In this document: one piece after another, positions 34,001 through 64,000 of the stretch
How positions within the stretch are numbered: position 1 is the stretch's first letter
How the letters are laid out: every line of letters begins with the position of its first letter
Source of the DNA: Cloeon dipterum
Taxonomy: Eukaryota > Arthropoda > Insecta > Ephemeroptera > Baetidae
Length of the DNA: 64,000 nucleotides
Reading direction: 5' to 3'
Assembly (NCBI RefSeq): GCF_949628265.1
Contig: NC_088788.1
Coordinates: forward strand, 26,522,335 to 26,586,334
Notes under the pieces: generated by a model
Told to the model about the DNA's origin: nothing
What the model saw: only the letters and a program-made list of their open reading frames with translations
Databases searched by the model: none
Position numbers and translations under genes: made by a program

Positions 34001-35598
34001 TTATTACGCAAGTTACGTGCCTCTTCTTTTCTCTTTTTCGCACTCTGAAAAACTCGATGACGAAACGCCTGCGGTAGAGCTTTAGAAAAATCACGGCAAA
34101 ACAAATTTTCGCTCTTTTTGGAGAGCTCAGTTGCAGAAAGAACGAAATAAATGAGTTCATTTTGGAAGGGCGAGATTAAATTTGGAAGCTCATCTTGAAC
34201 AATTAGCAGTGATAAATATTTCGCATTTTTTCCTTGAAATGAATTTCATGGCTGCAACGCAACAAATCAAAATTTCTTTTATAGCTTTAAATTCAGATCT
34301 TTTGATTGTTGTAAGCCTATTATAACAAGTTTTCCCTTTAAAAATGTATAAGCCATTAAATTACGCAGAGAAATCTAGTACTGCATTAAGAGCTCAACGC
34401 TTTTCTTGCTGCACTTTGTAATCAGCTTCGGAAGACTTAAGAAGTAAAACGTCTAATTAAAAGGACATTTCAAAATCAACAATTTTGTACCCCATTAGAG
34501 GTATTAAAACATCAATTTATTGATCGAATTTGAAATCCTCCTAATAAACGATTTTTAATGAAGTCGATATTACTCTAGACACTGCTTCAAAAGCCAAGAG
34601 CAGTAAAATTTTATTCTTCGGCGCATATATAGAGATAGCGCCTTACCGCTGACGCCGCATTTATTTTCCGACGTAAAATTCCACGACAAGGTCGTTAGCT
34701 CGCCAGATAAACATACATATATAGCAGTAGGCGAAGAATGCAACACACGATGCTAACGCTATAACGAAAGTTGTCATGTCAAAATTCCAACTCAGCACTT
34801 TTTCCTTTTTCCCTGCGACATGCGCTTGTAATTTCCCATACATGTCGTTCGGAATGCATGTTGTTTGATACGAGAGCCAGCGTCAGTAGACTTCATAAAA
34901 AGAGGATGGAAAAAATCGTTTGATGCATGTTTCATGAAAATTCCAAGGTGATGCGAAAAAGGCAAAATAGAGATGGAAATGGGGCACTGTAGGGTTGCCA
35001 GGTATCTGCAGTATGCATCGATCGTTGCTTTGAAAAGTTGATATTCCAAACAAATATTTTCCGACTAATTTTAGGGTTGCTGAAATTCATTGTTTCAAAA
35101 CAAGTAGCTCATTAAAGTGAATTAGAAATTAGCAAAGTTATGTGTACAACATTCAGGCTTCTGACAATCCATCAAAACTTTAAAATTTGAGATTATCTTG
35201 TTGTTAGGTAAAAAAACACACTTCTACATATACATTTTCTTGCGTGAATAAGAAAAATCATTTGCAGAAATGTTCGTATTTATAATAATGAAATAAATTT
35301 ATGCTAAACGTAAGACTGGGATTTGAAAAACAATATTATAAAATTTATCGGTCCAAATCAACGAACCTGATTTTAGTAAAAATATTGAAATGTTGGATGG
35401 TCTGGCAACTATGATGCAATCTCGTGTGGAATGGCGCAGTTCAACAGCTTTTTTTGCATATGAGGCTGCGAAGCGATTCTTGCTCAATGCTTCAATCGAT
35501 GCACCCGTCCAGTTCAACTGCATCACAGCTTTTTTCTCACTCGCAGAAGTTGATTTGCCTTCTTTCTCTCTATACCCTTCGAGTCACATTGGTTTTTT

Positions 35599-35647
<49 letters not shown>

Positions 35648-36656
35648 ACTTTCTCTCTTTCTCTTTTTGCGTCAGCGTGGCAATTTAATAAAGCAGTATA
35701 AGAGAATCGAGTGAGCCAGTCGCCTTTATGATCGCCTTGCTGACTGAGGCGAGCAGCTCATTACTCCCCAAATCCACTTTCGTCATGAATTTATTGCTGA
35801 CGAGCCATAAAGCACTCACGCAGCCTCTTACCGCGGCTGACACTCGCGATTTCGCATCACTCAGATTTGCCTGTAAGAGTTTATCGCATGTGACGATGAA
35901 ATACATGTTGACGGGATCCTTAAGATCATCTCCATCAATCAATTTGGGAATTTTTACGTCACTTTTGAATGAATGAATTTATTAAATAAAGTTATGCATG
36001 CAACACTAATGCTACAATAAGTTTTATACATTTTTACAACTTTTTGCTGCTTCTCTTAAACTAATTATTTTAGTTGAACATTTTAAAATACGATAATTTT
36101 CACACCGTTCACCACTAAATCTACATTTTACAAATATCTTGGGGTTCATAACGATGCATCTGATTGAAACAGAACAAATAGTGATATCAATGTTCATTTA
36201 TGTCACACCTTTTTAGTCATAATGAGCAAAAAATAGAAAATAGTGAGAAGCAGTAAAAAGAATTTGATCGTATTTAGAAATTTGTTCAATAGGCCTTAAA
36301 AACCTCGTTTATTGCGCTAATTCCGTTTGTTTTATCTTATTAACATAAAAAATTCAAAAAACTGCCGATATAATAGAATGGAATCAAGGAAGAAAACCCG
36401 TCTCTGTCAGAAAATCAAATCCTCGTAACTTTTCTAGCTTCTTGTTGCCGGAAAATCGATTTAACCTTTCTGGCATGAATCCAAAGTCTAATCGACTCCA
36501 ATCCCTACTCTTGTGATCTCCGCAGAGTCACAGTTTCGACCCTCTTATGTGCTAGGGTGAAAAAACTTGAGCAAAGTTGAAACCGTAAAGCAGCCATGTC
36601 CGTATATTTACAAACTTTGCGCAATCACTTAGGACACGTGCACACCCTTCTTTATT
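28064..36656. other. Non-coding region upstream of the membrane-protein gene
   Basis: This is 8.6 kb of mostly AT-rich sequence, possibly intron 1 of the following gene. GC-richer patches occur at 29.9-30.3 kb and 31.4-31.6 kb. Apart from the (CT)n tract at 35602-35642, I see no gene, repeat family or RNA gene here. Open frames are short and overlap each other on both strands. Confidence 0.4.
35602..35642. repeat. (CT)n microsatellite, about 41 bp
   Basis: A CT run is followed by a degraded pyrimidine stretch to about 35667. Confidence 0.95.
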
Positions 36657-36747
36657 AGAGGCTCTTCAAAATTGTTTTCCTGCGGTGGCAGAAGAGCTCT
36701 GCTCCTCGGCCGACCGTCAAAGTTGCAAGGGAGCGCAGTAAAAAACG

Positions 36748-58260
<21,513 letters not shown>

Positions 58261-59334
58261 ATTTTGGTGCTCGTTTCGGACTTCTGCGGAAGCGCACGCT
58301 CCTGTGATTTTTTGTCCGTTTTGACGGTATTTACTTCTTAGGTTTGAGCGCTCGCTGGGTTGTCATGAGCTCATTTCAGTGTAAACCTTTATGTAAAAAG
58401 GTTTTATTAAAGTCAGCTAATTTAAACAAAACAAATCATTAAATTACATAATTTTTCAATTGGTTCGAAAATTGTTCAACTAATCAGGAGTCATACTCCT
58501 TGCGAAACAGCTGTTTCGATATTTTTGGCTGATAGTGACGTCCTTCGATTTTGTCTTGTGTTGCTTACAATAATAGCAGCACTAAACATTTTAAAAATAC
58601 ATTCGTGATTGTTTAAAAACGAGTCACATGGCGTTCCAATTTTCAATTAGAAATCAGTTGCGAGAGATAAGTATAATAACTGAAACAACCCGGCCATGTT
58701 TTATTATTAAGAAATTAAATATGTACATTTTTGAACGAGTTATATTGAACAAAAAATTCATATTTGATCATTGATCTTCAAAAATATTCATGGCAGTAAA
58801 AAGAAACTTCATTCAATCGAAATATTTCAAATAAGCAAACACAATTTATATAAAGAGGCAATTTTTGTTATTTCACAAAACTTAGTGAATAGAGTGTTCA
58901 TAAATATTTTATTAAATTTGCTCCTCTCACATTGCATCCTATCAGTTTATAATTGTTTCACTCTTTTCACCGATGACATCTCAGCGAGAGTAAATTACAT
59001 TATTTGCTATAAGTTCCTGCATTAGTGAAAAGGAAATGGATTGCGATTGTGAGCAGACTGATTAGAGTTCGTATAAACTCAAATTGATACCTAAGTCTAC
59101 AGGGAACTGCGGGCAGTGCGATCCTGTCTGTCCGCAAGTCTCGATTTGAACGTGCTGTGAAGAGACTTGCAACAAATAACGCATTTTATTTATTAACGCT
59201 TTTAAGTTTGAAACGCGTTGATTTCCAACCTCGGTTGTTTCTTTCCGCAATTTGCAAAGTCAGCAGAATAGCAATAGACTATATAAGCTTGGTGTCACAC
59301 ACAAAACTACGAAAAAATATCAAAATCTATTCCA

Positions 59335-59340
59335 AACACA

Positions 59341-59371
<31 letters not shown>

Positions 59372-59372
59372 G
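59335..59372. repeat. (CA)n-(CG)n alternating tract
   Basis: About 22 bp of CA repeats run directly into 16 bp of CG repeats, a pure alternating purine-pyrimidine stretch of the kind that favours left-handed Z-DNA. Confidence 0.9.
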
Positions 59373-60659
59373 TTCTGTTAAATTTAAAAGATTCAATAAT
59401 CGCAGTTAGCGCACACAACCTGTACATATATACAATTCGACTTTCTCCATTGATTGTCATGTAACCCAATTGTCGTAAATAATTCTAAATGTGAGTAGAT
59501 TGCAAAAAATCGGATATTCTCGATGTCTGAGCTCTGCTAGGAATCGATTTCTGCAAAGGCCCTTGCCGCCCGCGCACACAACAAAAAATCTTTGAATTTT
59601 CACCCCTTTCACCCCTTTGGTGTATCTAAAATCCGTGCTTGTATGTAGTGAATCCGCTCTCTTTGTTGACGAAATACATATTGCGCACGCACTTGTTGTT
59701 ATAGAAAACCCATATTGGTCGAGGCAAATGAAAGTGAGAAAGAGAGAAAGTAAAAAAATTGCAAAATGTGTCATTGGGTCCAAAGTAAAATGTTTCCATA
59801 TCACCCGATTAACACGATCTCATATTTCGCTGTATAAGTGTAGTTTGTGGTGCGTTGGAGTAAAAGCTCACTATTTATATAAAGCAACAAAATGACCTAA
59901 GAAAATCAAAATAATAACGACCACACTTCCTGTTTTGAATTTTCACGTCGTGAATAACCCCATTATCTGTTTGAAAACTAATAGCCAAACCAGGAGGCTG
60001 CCCGGTATGAGAGAGATTCCTGTGAAAAATCAAAGCAAACCATGAAGAAAGAGTATTGTGTTCATATATGATGGAAAGCAAACTGCCCCTCCCGAATATT
60101 AGGTCTGTTATACTGTGGATGCTTAACTTTGCTTTGTGTTAGAAAAACGTTTAGATGAAAGTGTTCAGTGTGCTAATGTCCCTGGGAACGAGCAGTGTGT
60201 ATTTGGGAAATAATGCAAATTTTGCGAATATAAGTTTACAAAAACCAGCCAGCAATTTTTGTGAGGCGATCTTACGGGTTTTTTCATTGACACTAACAAG
60301 CTTTCTTTTTAAAAAAGACACGATAAAGAGTACATAGTCAAAAAAGGGATTTTTGTATTAAAGGCGAGTTGAGGGTCTCAAGGTCTCGAAATCGCCGGTA
60401 TTGTTTAAAAATATTGAATAAAAATAATATAATTACAAATGATATTACACAACATCGCAGTAGACCGTAGCGGAATATCGAAATGGCATATATTATATGA
60501 TGTAACTTTAAGGCAATAAACGATATGCAGCAAAAATGAACGTGGCTTTGAATTCGACACCTTGCAAAATGTTAAAACGTGTCTCCGAGCGATGGCGCCA
60601 GCGCACTAGCGCCGTGCTAAAAGCCAACCTCGCAACCCGGCAGTGACGAAATCTGGTGG

Positions 60660-60708
60660 ATGGAAGCGGCATTACAAAAATGCTATCATTTTTGGCCGAA
60701 GTTTTACG
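60660..60708 (+). other. Weak candidate first coding exon
   Basis: An ATG at 60660 opens 16 codons (MEAALQKCYHFWPKFY) followed by a consensus donor ACG|GTAAGTC at 60709, just downstream of a GC-rich 70-bp patch in otherwise AT-rich DNA. No convincing second exon was found before the window end. The Kozak context is poor (T at -3). It could be the start of a gene that continues to the right, or chance. Confidence 0.2.
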
Positions 60709-63700
60709 GTAAGTCGTATTACAGATAATAAAAGTGTCACTATTTTTTTTTTTTTAGAAATTTGTCAATCAGCAAGCTGTCTGATAAGCCATAAATTATA
60801 CCTTTCAATTGTTATTTTCATTAGGGGGTCTTTGGAGTTGATAAATATACTATTTCTGAGTATTAAAATCCGATATTTATCTCAAAATTAATGTTGAAAT
60901 GCATACTAGCATAAAAAACAGATAATATGGAGCTTCAAAGACATGACAATATTACTTTGATTAGAAATTGCTTAGTGAGAAATGCTTGCCAATTTTGCAT
61001 TTTATTTTATGAATCAGGCAATATTGATTAAGAGAGATAAAATCAATCCAGTTGGACCTGCTCTTATTTTTTGAATAAGTCCTGCAAGTCTAATTTTGCA
61101 GTCACCCTGACATTTTTTTAAATGTGTTTTTATATTAATTGTTTGAAAGCATTTTATAGTCCAGACAGATAATTATCGGCTATAGTGCTTTTTATGTATA
61201 ACATATGTACTGTAGACGGTTTCACTTTAAAAGTATGTAATACGTAGATGCGAAAACAGAAAAAATCTTAAAGTTGCTATACTTGCTAAATGTTAAGAAC
61301 TTATTTGCGTGAGAGAAGGAGAACAGGAAACTATTCAAAACATTTTTGGTATTTTAAATCAGGCGATCTAAAAATTGTTAATTGTTCATTTTAATTCATG
61401 ATTATAATTGTTAGTTTTTTTCTAAATTTTATTTATTGAAAGGGTGAGAACTGTATGATCTTCAACTTTTGCGGGTGTGATTCGTCGCGAAATTGCCTGG
61501 TTGATTATTTTCGTTTTTTTTAATCTTTCAGTTTTTTTCTGAGTTGACTATCCTTCTCACTAATCGTAAAAAAAATTGAGACCAATACTGGCGTCAGCAA
61601 AGTCGACTATTCTGATAAAGATGGGCAGAAACTATGAGTAAGGAAAGAATTGCAACTCACACGTTTATGCAATTTTATTTTTGGCTAAAAAATAAATGAA
61701 ACCATCGTTTTTTATATGAGGCACCGAAAAATAGTAAGGCAGGTATTGAAGAGAGGAATTTGGATAGAAAGCATATCCTTAAGCAAATACCTTAAGAGCC
61801 AATGAGCAGAACATTTTTATTTTCGTTATTTATTTGTTCCATTCTTGATTGCGAGAAAGAATATGATATTTTATCCTAAAATCCGTGTTAGAGTTCCTTG
61901 CAGCCAAAATTTTGTATTTGTAAACTCATTTGCAAAATAATGTGGGTACGTGGAAGCCGTGACAGAAATGCGTATTTCTCATTGTAGTAATTCGTCTTTT
62001 ATTCATGTCTCGTGGTTTAGTAATCAAGATTAAGACTGTGAAATTACATAAATAATCAAAATCACAAATACAACAAATAATTATAACTTATAACAATAAA
62101 AACATAACATTACAATTATGACACTTACCCCGTAGTTCGGGTCTAATAGGAAATAGTTTTTATGGAATTTTCTCGCACCAAATCTCATCCTAGCCGGAGA
62201 GAGAAATTATTGTGTTGCGACTGCTGTCGTGCGAGGCTTAAGGTGCAGTGGGGGAGAAGGTGCAGTAAGGGTGCACTGCTTGTCGCACACCTTAATACTG
62301 CCACCTGGCGAAGCATATTTAATGCAAAGTAGTTATTAGGAAAGTAGTGGCGAGGAGGCGCCACAATAATAATTAATCCCCCTGATTCTTTACTTGTCTT
62401 AAAAAAATTGAGCTCTTTCCGGCTTTACTCCAATGAGTTTTAACACAGTAGTGTTTTTCCCAGAACTGGTACCCACTCTCAATGCTAAGTCTTTTCCTTT
62501 TGATTCATTGTGATTGGTATATGTTTTGTAATTGAGTACAAATACGTACAAGTAAGTTTACGAGTTGAAATTAAGTTTGATATAAAGAAATTAAAAATGA
62601 TTCTATATCAAACATGAAATTCTTATCTGTCAAAAACGCAGTTAAAACGTGACAGAAAGTGATCTGAAGCTCACATAGATGTTCAATTTGTGTAATACTT
62701 GGAAACGCAATTAACTGAATTTGTTGCACTCTGAGATAAGCCTTGTCGGTGGATTATTTTTAATTGCGATATCTTTCGCATGGTGTACCATAAGTCGGTT
62801 AAGTCACAACAGTTTTGAATATTGACCTAGTCTCATTGGTCCGATAGCATCTCCAGTAAGCTGAAATAGCAGCAAGACTTGACTCAACGCATACATCGGA
62901 GTAATTGAGATTTGCACATCTGCACTTGGAGTGATAAAGAGGGCACACAGAGATAACCCAATAAAAATGTTGCACTTTCATATATGATAGTTTGTATTTT
63001 GTAGAAGGCAAGAGATATTTTTTTTTAGTTTTTGAAAAAAAACGAAGCTTGACAAACAGAGCATCATTATTTCAAACATATTTCTAAATACTTTTTTGCA
63101 CAGCAGTTTCATATAGCAGTTGAACTTTAATTTTTACTTTGCATTAGTTTTCTGACGTCAAGATAAAAATTATTTATCAGGATTGAGTACTGCACATACT
63201 GATAATTGAAAGGAGACATTAAAATCAGATTTATCTCGAATTCTTTTAACAACTCTCTGATGTTACTTTCTTATATATAATGCATAAACGAGGTTTGAAG
63301 CAAAAGGGTTGTATATTTTACTGTCATTAAAGTACTGCTGATGAGGTCTAAGGGGTCGCAATGCATGGTTGCAGAAGGAAATGTGTAAGAATGTTTAACT
63401 TTCCTATACGTCAATTATAGTCACCCATCCGATTCTCCGATTCACCCAGAGTATTCATTTATTAATTTTCTTATTTTCCCACTTTATTATTAAATATCTT
63501 CAGTTTCTGTATTATATAATGTTTGAATTTCATAATTTTAATATTCAACGCCTATTTAGAAAGCTCATTCTAAAATTATTGGAGCACTCAGTAATCTTTT
63601 TTCCTTAAAACACTTTTAAATTTAAAGAAACTTTGAATGCATACTTTCAGTTCATTTGAATTGCCGATGCAGCAAAAAATTTGTTCAACGCGTGGAGTTA

Positions 63701-64000
63701 CCAAGCTTTTGCCCGACCCTTGGTACACCCAAAATATAATTATTATGGTAAGATAAAAGACCAAATGGAGGCCATTGAAGAAATCAAACTTTTTGTTCGA
63801 ACTTTTTGAATTTATAGAAAACAATTTGTTTCTAAAAATATTAACTAATAACGTGTATTTACAGAACTGAATTTCACTGATGACAAAACAAATAAATAAA
63901 GTTGTTAATATTTAAATATTTTAAATTTTTTTACCCTGTTGTTTGAGCAAATGTAATGATTTGAAAGGCAGAAAAAATATCAAATCATTTGTACACACAG

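Larger units (their letters stand above)
58261..64000. other. 3' UTR and AT-rich region without a clear gene
   Basis: ATTAAA at 58406-58411, about 150 bp after the stop codon, is the best polyadenylation signal for the membrane-protein gene. The rest is AT-rich. It includes a (CA)n-(CG)n tract at 59335-59372, a GC-richer start-like patch at 60.58-60.71 kb, a GC-richer patch at 62.2-62.35 kb and a CRE palindrome at 63153-63160. I see no supported coding gene, tRNA or rRNA. Confidence 0.45.

Overview
The window looks like animal nuclear DNA, most likely from an insect or another arthropod. The genes are split by GT-AG introns, many only 50-60 bp but some several kb. Non-coding DNA is AT-rich, (CT)n and (TA)n microsatellites are common, and one mariner-type transposon sits in an intron. 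No rRNA, tRNA, CRISPR or prokaryotic feature was found. Exon structures were built by hand from splice signals, reading phase and remembered family sequence.

Positions 1-6.8 kb are compact and hold three housekeeping genes. NOP2 (minus, 3' end cut by the window edge) is the nucleolar large-subunit rRNA cytosine-5 methyltransferase. MEAF6/Eaf6 (plus) is a small subunit of histone acetyltransferase complexes and starts head-to-head with NOP2, 269 bp away. WRNIP1 (minus) is an AAA+ replication-stress ATPase that meets MEAF6 tail-to-tail.

Positions 7.8-20.9 kb hold one minus-strand gene, reconstructed as 16 coding exons and about 1105 aa. Its N-terminal half is a Mab-21/cGAS-type nucleotidyltransferase-fold domain in which the acidic catalytic residues appear to be missing. 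Its C-terminal 590 residues match no family I know. Intron 8 carries a 1305-bp Tc1/mariner element of the DD37D (maT-like) type, with perfect 27-bp inverted ends, a TA target duplication and a transposase broken by one in-frame stop.

Positions 21-36.6 kb are mostly non-coding. They include two copies of a palindromic E2F-like site near 27.1 and 27.8 kb, the second next to a G-quadruplex motif and a strong splice donor. This may be an upstream promoter and first exon for the next gene.

Positions 36.7-58.3 kb hold a plus-strand gene with huge introns. It encodes a single-pass membrane protein of about 394-420 aa with a short N-glycosylatable outside segment and a long, low-complexity cytoplasmic tail. 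I do not recognise it. A possible 63-nt alternative exon lies in its 13.5-kb intron.

Positions 58.3-64 kb are AT-rich and hold no convincing gene, apart from a weak candidate first exon at 60.66 kb.
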